Positions 15,903 through 24,547 of a stretch of 64,000 bases of DNA are shown here, in pieces. A program made the position numbers and the translations under genes. Positions within the stretch are counted from its first letter, which is position 1. The number at the start of each line of letters is the position of its first letter. The notes beneath the pieces are model-generated. The model worked only from the letters and a program-made list of their open reading frames with translations. It did not search any database and was not told the DNA's origin. Source of the stretch: Bdellovibrio sp. BCCA. Lineage in GTDB: Bacteria > Bdellovibrionota > Bdellovibrionia > Bdellovibrionales > Bdellovibrionaceae. The stretch spans positions 682,001 through 746,000 of the forward strand of contig NZ_JBBNAC010000001.1 in assembly GCF_037996825.1 (NCBI RefSeq), written 5' to 3'.

Positions 15903-18264
15903 AAGAACTCCAAAACTCTTGGACGTCTTTAAGAATCTGCCTTGATACTAATTCTTGCGGAGAATCCTGAAACCAACCTTCGGGCATCGTTTCAGCATAA
16001 CTGTTCTGCAAAAAGCGTGAGTCCAGCATCACAATCACACCGCGATCCGTTTCTGAACGAATCACACGTCCTGCCGACTGGATGGCTTTTGCCATAGCCG
16101 GATAAACATACGCATAGTTAAAGGCATTGTCTTTGCCATAACGGTTTTCATAATAAGTACGAATTTGCTCGCGCTCAAAATCAAAGTTGGGAAGTGCCGG
16201 ACCTACAACAAAAGCGCCAATGAGCATATCACCAGGGAAGTCCACGCCTTCAGAGAAAACTCCACCCTGCACGCCCATCAATAAAGTGGGGCGTTGAGCG
16301 GCTTTCATTTCTTCAAGATAACTTTGGATTTGTTGCTGCTTCATTTCTCGTTCTTGCGTCAGAATTTGAAACTCTGGAAGCTGCAACTTTTGTAAAACCA
16401 TTCCCATAAATTCAAAGCTTGGGAAAAGAGCAATGTAATTTCCAGATTTCACTTGCGTGATTCTTTGAATGGCGTCGGCAATTTTACCGGCGTTCATATG
16501 ACGATCTGAAAATTTTGTTGAAATCTGTGGAATGATCAAAAGCTTACGGTTGTCTTTAGTAAACGGTGAAGAGAACTCAATTTGTTTCGTTGTTTCTTTC
16601 GGAAAACCCAAAAGTTCTTGATAATAATTAAACGGCTTTAGCGTAGCTGAAAATGCCACGACATTCTTAAATTCTTTATATGCCAAAGACAAATGATCGG
16701 CAGCATCACAGCAGGTGATCTTCAACATCTCAGAATAGTTGCTCTTTTGATAGGTCTGAAAAAACTCTTCGCCACTTAAAGCTAGCGAGTTTACAAAATC
16801 CGACCACATATTCATAAAGCGCAACATAGGATCTTGGTTTTGAATCTCTTCGTCAGACTCCAAATACTGAACGGTCAAATCGCGAATATCCGCATCTAGA
16901 TCTTCAAACGGCTCCATCATGATTTCAATCTTTTTGGAAACGCCATCAAGACCGTAAGACTGAATCAGCTTGCGAGCCTGTTGCAACAAAACTTGCGCAC
17001 GCAAAGAAAACGACGGTGAGAGTTTTACCAAGTCGCGCTCTAAGATATTAAGCTGTTGAGTCGAAATACTCGGAGAAAAATAATCCTGCGCTCGTGAAGG
17101 AAGATTGTGAGCCTCATCAATAACCAGATTGGCTTTTTCCTTTGGTTCAAGCAAAGGCTCTGCCAAGCGGCCAATCAAACTGCGGGGAGCAAACACATAG
17201 TTGTAATCGCCAATCACCACATCGGCGCGCTCAATGGCTTCAATAGAAAGTTCAAAAGGGCAAACTTGATATTCTTCCGCCATGGCCTTGAGTTTATGAC
17301 TGTCAAGACTGCGCAACCTCGCAAGTTTATTTACAAGATCGTTTTCATGAACCTTTTTATAATAATCATTCGCAAACTCACAGTATTTGGGATTGCAAAG
17401 AGGCTCAGCCTTCATGCACATCTTGCTTTTTGCCGTGATAGTCAAAGATCGCACTTTGCAACCTTGCTCTTGCATGCGCTCAACGGCTTCTTCAGCAACC
17501 TGATGCTGGGAGTTTTTAGGCGTGACGTAGACCACTTTTTGGCCACGAGCCATAGCTTCTTTCAAAGAGGGATATAAAATCCCCACAGTTTTTCCAAGGC
17601 CCGTCGGAGCTTGAATCAAAAGAGGATTTTCTGTGGCAAAATTTTCGGTGACCGAATCGACGAGTTCCCGTTGTCCTCGGCGCGGAGCGGGAAACGGAAA
17701 AGCCATTTCTTCAGAAATCTGCTGACGTTTTTTAAATAACTTCTCTTTGATCTTCGTTTCAACAACAAGTTCTTCCAAGCGAAGAGCGAGCCAGGTCTCG
17801 TATTCTTCAATATCCAATAAAACGGGTAAGTCGCGAAATTTATAATAATTGCGAGCTGAAACCAGACAAAGATTCAAACGTGGAACAACGCCCGTGTGTT
17901 TGTAGTGCATGTATCCATAAGTGCGGACCTGCCACACGTAGGGATGATTGGGCTCCAAGGTCAACTTATCGTAAAGTTCATCAATATCAAAACTGGTTTT
18001 GATTTCTTCAATCATCGCCGGATATTCGACAAATCCATCAGCACGTCCCGAGATCTCAAATTCATAAGGAGACTTCGTAAAGGTAAAAGAGATTTTTTTC
18101 TCAGGCGTATAATCCGAATTTTCGCGCACACGAATTCTTTGTACTGCTTGATGAATTTCCTGACCACTCAGTGGAGGCGCTCCATAACCGGAATGCGTCT
18201 CGATGTGTCCTACACGAGGAGTTGGAATCGCAAATTGTCGAACATCGAGATGAACTTTACGCAT
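15892..18264 (-). CDS. RecB/Cas4-like nuclease fused to XPD/DinG-type Fe-S helicase
   Basis: 790 residues. Residues 1-170 look like a PD-(D/E)XK nuclease of the RecB/Cas4 kind: 'SGRADGF' (Asp) near residue 75, 'MIEEIKTS' (E-x-K) near 87, and 'QVRTYGYMHY' (the Q-x3-Y motif). Then a superfamily 2 helicase: Walker A 'APTGLGKT' at about 216-223, four cysteines for a 4Fe-4S cluster between about 280 and 336 (M-C-M-K, P-L-C-N, K-Y-C-E, V-C-P-F), DEAH box 'VIDEAHNLP' near 380, and motif VI 'QSAGRVIRSETDRG' near the C-terminus. XPD/DinG helicases unwind 5'-3' and act at R-loops, bubbles and lesions. Middle gene of a minus-strand trio; one base separates it from the radical SAM gene. Confidence 0.9.
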   Translation of the reverse strand: MRKVHLDVRQFAIPTPRVGHIETHSGYGAPPLSGQEIHQAVQRIRVRENSDYTPEKKISFTFTKSPYEFEISGRADGFVEYPAMIEEIKTSFDIDELYDKLTLEPNHPYVWQVRTYGYMHYKHTGVVPRLNLCLVSARNYYKFRDLPVLLDIEEYETWLALRLEELVVETKIKEKLFKKRQQISEEMAFPFPAPRRGQRELVDSVTENFATENPLLIQAPTGLGKTVGILYPSLKEAMARGQKVVYVTPKNSQHQVAEEAVERMQEQGCKVRSLTITAKSKMCMKAEPLCNPKYCEFANDYYKKVHENDLVNKLARLRSLDSHKLKAMAEEYQVCPFELSIEAIERADVVIGDYNYVFAPRSLIGRLAEPLLEPKEKANLVIDEAHNLPSRAQDYFSPSISTQQLNILERDLVKLSPSFSLRAQVLLQQARKLIQSYGLDGVSKKIEIMMEPFEDLDADIRDLTVQYLESDEEIQNQDPMLRFMNMWSDFVNSLALSGEEFFQTYQKSNYSEMLKITCCDAADHLSLAYKEFKNVVAFSATLKPFNYYQELLGFPKETTKQIEFSSPFTKDNRKLLIIPQISTKFSDRHMNAGKIADAIQRITQVKSGNYIALFPSFEFMGMVLQKLQLPEFQILTQEREMKQQQIQSYLEEMKAAQRPTLLMGVQGGVFSEGVDFPGDMLIGAFVVGPALPNFDFEREQIRTYYENRYGKDNAFNYAYVYPAMAKAIQSAGRVIRSETDRGVIVMLDSRFLQNSYAETMPEGWFQDSPQELVSRQILKDVQEFWSSYES

Positions 18265-18265
18265 A

Positions 18266-19345
18266 TCAATCTAGTTTAAATTGCAGTTGATCCCCGGGCC
18301 TTTGAAAGTGTGCTGCCGAGAGTTCAAACTCTTTCACATTTAAATTATATTTGCGAGTATAAAGAGCAAACATTTGCGCCATTTGGTCCGCTCTGGCGCC
18401 TTCTCCGCGCATACGCGATCCAAAGTTAGGATCATTGAGTTTGCCGCCCCGAATATCACGCACCGAGTTTAAAACTTTTTGCTTTTTTAGTGGGCGATGG
18501 ACTTCCAACCATTCATCAAAAATCGGTAAAACCGAAGACGGCAGTCGCAAAGGAACGTATCCGGCAAAGCTGGCTCCCGCTTCACTAGCAGCTTTTAAAA
18601 TCATTGGCATTTCATGATCAGTGAGGCCGGGAATACAAGGTGCAACATTCACGCCTACCGGAATCCCTTCCTTAGCCAAAGTTTCAATCGCCTTAAGACG
18701 CGCCATCGGATGAGAAGTGCGCGGTTCTAAAGTGCGAGCAAGGTCAGCATCCAGTGATGTCACTGAAAGAAAAATCAAAATGCCGTCATACTTGGCCATC
18801 TCTTTAAAAATATCTAAGTCTCTCAAGATCAACGCATTTTTCGTGATCATCGAAACAGGATTTTTAAATTCCAACAAAACCTGCAGGCAGCCGCGAGTCA
18901 GCTCTTTTTGTCTTTCGAGCGGTTGATAGCAGTCCGTAATGCCGCTCATGTTGATCACTTCCGGTTGCCAAGATTTTTTCATCAAAGCTTCACGCAAAAG
19001 TTTAGGAGCTTCTTCTTTCACAAAAATTTTAGATTCAAAATCAAGCCCCGGAGAATAACCTAAATACTCGTGGGTCGGGCGCGCATAGCAGTACGCGCAG
19101 CCGTGTTCACAGCCGCGATAGGCATTCACTGAAAAGCGAAAACCGACATCAGGAGATTTGTTTTCCGTGATAATGGTGCGTGAAGAGTCTTTGAGGACTT
19201 CCGTTTTGAGAAGAGGCTTCTCGTCAGCATCAATGTAATTATCAAATTCTTCTTCGGTAGCTTCGTATTTAAGAGAGTCGTAACGATTGGTGACGTTGCT
19301 ACTGGCTCCACGACCACGAATATCTTTTCGAAATTCACGAGTCAT
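18266..19345 (-). CDS. Radical SAM protein, PA0069/SplB-like family
   Basis: 359 residues. The [4Fe-4S]-SAM motif C-x3-C-x2-C is at about residues 80-87 (R-G-C-E-H-G-C-A-Y-C-Y). Other family pieces are 'GRGASSNVTNRYD', 'TITENKSPDVGF'-like segment, 'INMSGITDCYQPLE', 'SMITKNALILRDLD' and 'TLEPRTSHPMARL', all as in the PA0069 group, which is related to spore photoproduct lyase. Substrate is unestablished; the link to SplB suggests nucleic-acid repair or modification. First gene of the trio with the nuclease-helicase and GIY-YIG genes, which strengthens a DNA role. Confidence 0.85.
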   Translation of the reverse strand: MTREFRKDIRGRGASSNVTNRYDSLKYEATEEEFDNYIDADEKPLLKTEVLKDSSRTIITENKSPDVGFRFSVNAYRGCEHGCAYCYARPTHEYLGYSPGLDFESKIFVKEEAPKLLREALMKKSWQPEVINMSGITDCYQPLERQKELTRGCLQVLLEFKNPVSMITKNALILRDLDIFKEMAKYDGILIFLSVTSLDADLARTLEPRTSHPMARLKAIETLAKEGIPVGVNVAPCIPGLTDHEMPMILKAASEAGASFAGYVPLRLPSSVLPIFDEWLEVHRPLKKQKVLNSVRDIRGGKLNDPNFGSRMRGEGARADQMAQMFALYTRKYNLNVKEFELSAAHFQRPGDQLQFKLD

Positions 19346-19370
19346 AGGCAGCCAGTATATGCCAAAAAAA

Positions 19371-19397
19371 TAAAAAACCGCAAAGCAGAATGCCGTT
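19371..19397 (-). terminator. Probable terminator after the secreted protein gene
   Basis: On the minus strand a short imperfect stem (AAC-G-GCA / TGC-G-GTT) is followed by six T, an A and seven more T. It lies 40-60 bases after the stop of the minus-strand gene that ends at 19435 and before the radical SAM gene. Confidence 0.45.
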
Positions 19398-19434
19398 TGG
19401 CTAGACTGCTAAGGCTTGTTTACTCAATATGAGT

Positions 19435-20280
19435 TCAGTTTAAATTCGTAAAAGGCAATTCTAAACCGTTAAAAATATAAACCGGTCGCAGCGCTTGCCC
19501 TGCAGATTCTCCGGGAACAAAAATGCGCACGTTAAACACCAAGGATGCGTTTTCCAGGACGGGATGTTGTGTTTGCAACCAGTTTTGCACGGCAGATTCC
19601 ACTTGAGTCGTTAATTCAGATGTGAAAGAGGTTGGAACCATTAATAACACGGAAGCCATAGCTCCTGAATTTTTATATAAGTAATTGATTTCAAGTGAGA
19701 TCAAAGCATTCTGTGAAGCTTGTTCGATGGTTTCATTGAAAGCTAAGTCCAACCATGTCTTCAATGAGCTCACCTGGTTCTTTTGTCCTAGCAGCTCGGG
19801 TAAGCTTGCTGGTCCCGTCGAGGCGGCCAAAGGGTATAAGGGAGAAACAAAAGACACCCAAGGACTCTTACCCGTAGAATCAAAAGCTTGAACTTTGATA
19901 TGGGCTTGTGGGTGAACCAATGCATTCCAAGACTTGATTGAAACAAAAAGCACACCGGCAGAATTTTCTGTGGTTTCAATTGATTTTAAATCTGCAGAAA
20001 ACCCTTTATCAAAACTGACTAACAAGGCGCCGGAATTAGAACGAGTGATATGAAAGAAAGGTTGTTGATCTTCAAGACTAAGATGGAAACCTGCCCCTGG
20101 AAAATTCGCCGGAGCCGTAAGCTGGATTGTTACCGTGCCTAGAGCGGATTGCTGCAGTCGTGAAATATTTGAATCTGGCACGAAGCTTTGTCCCAGCAAA
20201 GACGGCGGAGTCGCAGCAAGAGCTGATGTACTAAAACCTAAAAACAAACCCAAGAGCATAGATAAAGAAAGTGTTTTCAT
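19435..20280 (-). CDS. Secreted protein of unknown function
   Basis: 281 residues with a Sec signal peptide (L-S-M-L-L-G-L-F-L-G-F, cleavage after A-L-A near residue 22). The mature part is Ser/Gln/Leu-rich, with only one Trp-rich segment ('KSWNALVHPQAH') and no cysteines, and reads like a beta-sandwich followed by an alpha/beta C-terminal part with 'TLTTQVESAVQNWLQTQ'-type helix. No family is recognised. A TATAAT-like -10 (minus strand, 20317-20322) lies upstream, so it is probably transcribed on its own. Confidence 0.7.
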   Translation of the reverse strand: MKTLSLSMLLGLFLGFSTSALAATPPSLLGQSFVPDSNISRLQQSALGTVTIQLTAPANFPGAGFHLSLEDQQPFFHITRSNSGALLVSFDKGFSADLKSIETTENSAGVLFVSIKSWNALVHPQAHIKVQAFDSTGKSPWVSFVSPLYPLAASTGPASLPELLGQKNQVSSLKTWLDLAFNETIEQASQNALISLEINYLYKNSGAMASVLLMVPTSFTSELTTQVESAVQNWLQTQHPVLENASLVFNVRIFVPGESAGQALRPVYIFNGLELPFTNLN

Positions 20281-20342
20281 GGAAGCTTCATAACGAAGTT
20301 CCCTGGTAAACTCAAATTATATAAACGAAGGAATCGGGAATT

Positions 20343-21521
20343 CTACTTCGCAGGAATTTCTTGCAAGGGATGATGATGTCTTTCGCGTTTAAACAAGAAA
20401 GCAAAACTATTCACCATCAAGAAGGATAGAATCACAAATCCTAAACCCCAGAGGAGCGCTTGTTTAATGCTAAACAAGTCCGTCAGTTTCCCAATCGTCA
20501 GATGCATTAGAATCAACATAATGGAATCCGTCGCCATCATATACGAAACGGCGGAATCCAAGTCCTCAGGAAACTCTGTGGAGATCCAGGAAATCGATAG
20601 AGGGTAAAATGGCGCAATCATAAAACCTGTTCCCGCCAAGAACAGAGGATGAATAAATACGCCAGCTAAGATAAAAACACCGGTCATCACTAAAGAGCTC
20701 GACAATAAAAATTGCGGAGAACGTTTGAAGTGAACCACGGCAAAAAGAAAACGTCCTAGCATCATGCAAATAAAGAAATAAGTGACGTAAAGACTTGAAG
20801 CCTCCATGTCGTAATTCCAAGTGCGTTGCATGTACAGAGCTAAACGCGAAGACACCATAATCTCGGCTGCGACGGCAAGGCTCAGCATGATAGCTAAAAA
20901 CAACTGCGGCTTAAAATTTTTCTGCTTATTGGCTTTGTGTTTCTCAGGAGAAAACTCTGCTTTCGTGTGCAAAGACTTGTGACTTCTGTGAAAAGTATAA
21001 ATCAAAAGAAGTACAGGTCCTAAAGAGCCAGCAGCAAAAGTCCAGCGCCAGCTTCCAGTGAGATACTCCATGGAGGCTGCTAAAAGAGGCGCCAGCAAAC
21101 TCGCCATTCCGTACATAGTGTGAAGGCCCGAAAGCATTTGTTGCTTGCGATGAGGACTGGAGCCCATCGGCACTAAGATATTAGGCACTAAACCCAATAC
21201 GCCCAGGCTTAAACCAAAGAAAAAACTGAAAAATAAAAACAAAGGAAAAATCGGAGAGGCCGCCATACCCCACATCGAGAGCATCAAGCCAATCGCTCCA
21301 CTGCGCAGAACCGTCAGGCGATCATAGCGTCGCAAAAGATAACGACAGCCATAGCTCGCAAAAAAGCCTGAAATATTACTGAGCGCAAACATCAAAGACC
21401 CCATAGAGTCACTGATCGCAAAATGCTTCATGATTTCAGGAAACAAAGGCCCACGGATATTGTCGGAAAGTCCGAAGACAAAGAGGCTTGCGTAAGAAAG
21501 AAAAATAAAGGGCCAAATCAT
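20343..21521 (-). CDS. Major facilitator superfamily transporter
   Basis: 392 residues with about twelve hydrophobic segments. The first half has 'LFVFGLSDNIRGPLFPEI' and 'YLLRRYDRLTVLRSGAIG', corresponding to the loop 2-3 basic motif of MFS carriers; a long cytoplasmic loop rich in Lys/His ('HKSLHTKAEFSPEKHKAN') separates the halves. Start taken at ATG 21521 with GAAGG just upstream; an extension to 21635 would precede the first membrane helix without a clear ribosome-binding site. Substrate not predictable; sequence feel is closest to sugar- or drug-type uniporters of the Fuc/NarK-like groups. Divergent from rlmN. Confidence 0.82.
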   Translation of the reverse strand: MIWPFIFLSYASLFVFGLSDNIRGPLFPEIMKHFAISDSMGSLMFALSNISGFFASYGCRYLLRRYDRLTVLRSGAIGLMLSMWGMAASPIFPLFLFFSFFFGLSLGVLGLVPNILVPMGSSPHRKQQMLSGLHTMYGMASLLAPLLAASMEYLTGSWRWTFAAGSLGPVLLLIYTFHRSHKSLHTKAEFSPEKHKANKQKNFKPQLFLAIMLSLAVAAEIMVSSRLALYMQRTWNYDMEASSLYVTYFFICMMLGRFLFAVVHFKRSPQFLLSSSLVMTGVFILAGVFIHPLFLAGTGFMIAPFYPLSISWISTEFPEDLDSAVSYMMATDSIMLILMHLTIGKLTDLFSIKQALLWGLGFVILSFLMVNSFAFLFKRERHHHPLQEIPAK

Positions 21522-21593
21522 GCCTTCAATATAAAGACCTGAGAGGGTGAACTCAAGGAGGAGAGGGGTAATATGAGGACTCTTATGTAGAAT

Positions 21594-21613
21594 TTGCTTA
21601 AAGTTGCTTAAAG
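21594..21613. repeat. Tandem 10-bp direct repeat in the MFS-rlmN intergenic region
   Basis: TTGCTTAAAG occurs twice with no gap. The period equals about one helical turn. It sits between two divergent genes (start codons at 21521 and 21774), so it could be an operator or simply slipped-strand duplication. Confidence 0.6.
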
Positions 21614-21773
21614 TCAGGCAGCCCGGCTCGTCCAAAGGGACAATTCCATGAAATTCCTAGGAAAAAAGGGGGGCTTGTGCTACAAAATCGCCCACACATA
21701 TCCTTTAACCAAAGAGACTGACAAGGTCTCAGCTGTAACAAGCATGGCTGTAATAAGCCCGAGGAGCCCGAAG

Positions 21774-22991
21774 ATGGAATTAAACAACGGCGGCGTTGAA
21801 AACGCTCTGTCTGCCCCTGTGAACTATGCTGACGATAACGTCGCAAAACCTCTCGAAAACAAACCCGTCAATTTTTACTCAATGACTCTTGAAGATTTGA
21901 AAGCCTACCTTAAAGGGAAGGGCAAAGAGCAATTCCGCGCTCAACAAATTTTCAAATGGGTTTACGAACAAAGAATCACAGACCCTGAACAAATGACGAA
22001 TCTCTCAAAAGAATTCCGTGCTTCTTTGCCGCAACTTTTGAGCTTCGAACTTCCAAAAGTTTTAACTCACTTAAAATCAGTCGATGGCACTCAGAAATTG
22101 CTTTTTGATATGGGCAATGGCCAAAGTGTCGAAGCTGTTTTGATTCCATCGGAAGATCGTCTGACATTGTGTATTTCTTCCGAAGTTGGTTGCAACATCG
22201 GTTGTAAGTTCTGCTTCACTGGAAAACAAAAACTAAAACGTCGCTTGCGCACGGAAGAAATCGTGGGCCAATTCATGCAATGTCATGATCGCATGGGCGA
22301 CGGCCAGCGCATCACAAACATCGTTTTCATGGGCATGGGCGAGCCGTTGGATAATCCAGAAGCCGTCTTTAAAACCATCGACGTTATTCACTCTCCATGG
22401 GGTATCAATCTTTCTCGCAAAAAAATCACGGTCTCGACGTCAGGTATCGTTCCAGAAATGTGGCGTGTCGCTGACGCGAAAGTGCGTTTAGCCGTGAGCT
22501 TAAACGGTCCAACGGATGAGATTCGTTCACAAGTGATGCCGATCAATAAAAAATGGAATACGACGGAACTTTTGAACGCTTGTAAAGAGTATTGCCGTAT
22601 CACGAAAGACAAAGTCACTTTCGAGTACGTTTTGCTTAAAGGTGTGACAGATCAAATCGAACACGCTCGCCAGTTGGTGAAATTGGTGAAGGATGTTCCT
22701 TGTAAGATCAACATCATTCCGTTCAATGAACATCCAGGTTCTGGTTACGAGCGTCCTTCGGATGAAGCTGTCGAGGCTTTCCACTCGGAACTTATGCGCC
22801 TTGGTGCCCATGTTCTTCTTCGCCGCTCCATGGGGCGCGACATCTTTGCGGCTTGCGGTCAGTTGACAAGTCAGGTGCCGAACAAGCCTGAAACTATGGA
22901 TATCTCTAACTCTAAACTTGCGGGTCTTCCAAAGTACAAGCGTGAGATGCTTGCAGCTGCTGAAGCCGCGACGAATAACAACAATCAATAA
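21774..22991 (+). CDS. rlmN: Dual-specificity 23S rRNA (A2503) / tRNA (A37) C2-methyltransferase
   Basis: 405 residues. A radical SAM methyltransferase: cluster motif C-N-I-G-C-K-F-C at about residues 140-147, 'GMGEPLDN', 'VSTSGIVPEMWR', 'AVSLNGPTDEIRSQVMPINKKW', and the C-terminal mechanistic Cys in 'GRDIFAACGQL' near residue 361. RlmN methylates A2503 in the peptidyl-transferase centre and A37 of some tRNAs, influencing fidelity. Start set at ATG 21774, seven bases after GAGGAG; this leaves a 30-residue N-terminal extension relative to many RlmN proteins. Likely co-transcribed with the sugar kinase 12 bases downstream. Confidence 0.95.
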   Translation: MELNNGGVENALSAPVNYADDNVAKPLENKPVNFYSMTLEDLKAYLKGKGKEQFRAQQIFKWVYEQRITDPEQMTNLSKEFRASLPQLLSFELPKVLTHLKSVDGTQKLLFDMGNGQSVEAVLIPSEDRLTLCISSEVGCNIGCKFCFTGKQKLKRRLRTEEIVGQFMQCHDRMGDGQRITNIVFMGMGEPLDNPEAVFKTIDVIHSPWGINLSRKKITVSTSGIVPEMWRVADAKVRLAVSLNGPTDEIRSQVMPINKKWNTTELLNACKEYCRITKDKVTFEYVLLKGVTDQIEHARQLVKLVKDVPCKINIIPFNEHPGSGYERPSDEAVEAFHSELMRLGAHVLLRRSMGRDIFAACGQLTSQVPNKPETMDISNSKLAGLPKYKREMLAAAEAATNNNNQ

Positions 22992-23003
22992 GGAACCGAC
23001 ATC

Positions 23004-23912
23004 ATGTCTGAAATTCTCGTTGTAGGAAGTCTTGCTTACGATTCAATTCAAACGCCATCAGGAAAAGTCGATCGCGCGTTGGGCGGCTCTGCGAATTATT
23101 TTTCTTTGGCAGCCTCTTTGTTTTCTAAAGTGCGCGTTGTCGGTGTTGTCGGTGAAGATTACGAGCAGAACGATTATGAGTTGCTTCACTCTCGCGGTGT
23201 TGATTTGACCGGCCTTTCAAAAGTTCCAGGAAAGACATTTCATTGGGCGGGTTCTTATGAAGGCGACATGAATGAAGCGAAAACTTTGAAAACGGATTTG
23301 AACGTGTTTGAACACTTCAACCCGCAATTGCCGGAGCATTTCAAAGATTCTTCTTTCGTTTTCTTGGCTAACATTGCTCCAGAACTTCAATTGCAAGTTT
23401 TGGAACAGGTGAAAGCTCCAAAGTTTGTGGGCATGGATTCCATGAACTTGTGGATCAATATCAAAAAAGAAAAAGTAATCGAAGTTCTTAAGAAGGTCGA
23501 TCTTGTTTTGATCAACGAAGGTGAAGCCAAAATGCTCACGGGCGCAGCGAATGCCATTTCAGCCGCTCCGATGATCACAGATCTTGGACCAAAAACAGTG
23601 GTGATCAAACGTGGTGAGTACGGCTTTGCGATGTACTCTAAAACAGATGGTTACTTCATCTTGCCTGCGATGCCGATTCCGACAGTCGTCGATCCAACAG
23701 GTGCGGGTGATACATTCGCCGGCGGTTTCTTCGGATACTTGGCAGCGCAAAAAGAAGTTCCAACGGTAGGTAACTTGAAACAGGCTTGTATCATGGGTTC
23801 TATGATGGCAAGTCACACGATTCAGGACTTCTCTGTAAGAGCTCTTGCGAAAGTCACACTCAGTGACCTGGAAAAACGTCTCACTGAATACAAAAAAGTG
23901 ATTACGGTTTAG
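23004..23912 (+). CDS. PfkB-family carbohydrate/nucleoside kinase
   Basis: 302 residues with the ribokinase fold: 'VVGSLAYDSIQTPSG', 'ALGGSANYFSLAASLF', 'VKRGEYGFAMYS', and the signature 'DPTGAGDTFAGGFFGYLA' with catalytic Asp near residue 236. These features fit adenosine kinase/ribokinase-like enzymes; the exact sugar or nucleoside is not readable. An AAGGA site precedes the ATG. Follows rlmN by 12 bases and is followed by a strong terminator. Confidence 0.85.
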   Translation: MSEILVVGSLAYDSIQTPSGKVDRALGGSANYFSLAASLFSKVRVVGVVGEDYEQNDYELLHSRGVDLTGLSKVPGKTFHWAGSYEGDMNEAKTLKTDLNVFEHFNPQLPEHFKDSSFVFLANIAPELQLQVLEQVKAPKFVGMDSMNLWINIKKEKVIEVLKKVDLVLINEGEAKMLTGAANAISAAPMITDLGPKTVVIKRGEYGFAMYSKTDGYFILPAMPIPTVVDPTGAGDTFAGGFFGYLAAQKEVPTVGNLKQACIMGSMMASHTIQDFSVRALAKVTLSDLEKRLTEYKKVITV

Positions 23913-23935
23913 TAAATTTAAAAAATCTCAAAATG

Positions 23936-23963
23936 AAAAGCCTCGCGAAAGCGGGGCTTTTTT
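23936..23963 (+). terminator. Rho-independent terminator after the PfkB kinase gene
   Basis: Stem AAAAGCCTCGC / GCGGGGCTTTT (one G-U pair) closed by a GAAA tetraloop and followed by a T-run. Ends the rlmN-kinase transcript. Confidence 0.88.
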
Positions 23964-24045
23964 AGTTTTATCCTTAGTCGATTCCAGCAGTTAGAGCGAA
24001 ATCCGAGTCACAGCATTTAAAAATTATTTAATCCCGTTTTCATAG

Positions 24046-24057
24046 GTTCTTAAGAAC
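24046..24057. promoter_or_regulatory. 12-bp perfect palindrome upstream of the small secreted protein gene
   Basis: GTTCTTAAGAAC reads the same on both strands and lies about 62 bases before the start codon at 24120, where a repressor or activator dimer could bind. A shorter relative (TCTTAAGA) appears upstream of traT. Function is inferred from position only. Confidence 0.35.
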
Positions 24058-24119
24058 GCTTTGTTAATCTGATTTCAGCAAGAGAAGAGATGATTCTCAC
24101 AAACCAAATGGAGGTTTTT

Positions 24120-24338
24120 ATGAAATCAGCAATCGTTCTTATGTCAATCGTACTTGCAGGTGTTTTCGCTCAAGCACAAGGCACAGGCGCAGCTCCTCAG
24201 CAGTCAAACACTGCAAACTCTGAAGTTTCTCAACAACAAAAAGCAGATTCTGCTGTTGTGAAAAAAGAGAAAAAACATAAAAAACACGGCAAAAAAGAGA
24301 AATCAGAAAAAGAAAAATCAGAAAGCATGACTAAATAG
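24120..24338 (+). CDS. Small secreted Lys-rich protein
   Basis: 72 residues. Signal peptide M-K-S-A-I-V-L-M-S-I-V-L-A-G-V-F-A, cleavage near A-Q-A. The mature part starts Gln/Ser/Ala-rich and ends in a run of Lys, Glu, His and Ser (K-K-E-K-K-H-K-K-H-G-K-K), so it is intrinsically disordered and highly basic; it could bind polyanions such as LPS, peptidoglycan-linked polymers or nucleic acid. Start fixed by GGAGG six bases upstream. The 14-base leader AACCAAATGGAGGT is shared with traT. Followed by a GC-rich hairpin. No family recognised. Confidence 0.72.
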   Translation: MKSAIVLMSIVLAGVFAQAQGTGAAPQQSNTANSEVSQQQKADSAVVKKEKKHKKHGKKEKSEKEKSESMTK

Positions 24339-24348
24339 TTTCCTGATG

Positions 24349-24376
24349 AGTGCCCTCGATCTTAGCCGAGGGCACT
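24349..24376 (+). terminator. Hairpin after the Lys-rich protein gene
   Basis: Perfect ten-base-pair stem AGTGCCCTCG / CGAGGGCACT with an eight-base loop, twelve bases after the stop codon. The following T-run is weak, so termination strength is uncertain. Confidence 0.6.
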
Positions 24377-24547
24377 TCGTTATCGCAAATTTTTCTCTAG
24401 AATCATATTCGCGTTTGAAGCATTTTCCGTTTCGGGTTGAAGCGAATTTTAAAAAATATACGCTAATCATGACGGCCATCATCACACTCCACGATTTCGC
24501 AACACTACCCTGAGATAAGGAAGTGCAAAGGAATTGCAGGAGGACGT

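Noticed and set aside
24090-24119. Upstream ATG at 24090 for the Lys-rich protein
   Set aside because: The GGAGG site lies between it and the ATG at 24120, which begins a proper signal peptide.
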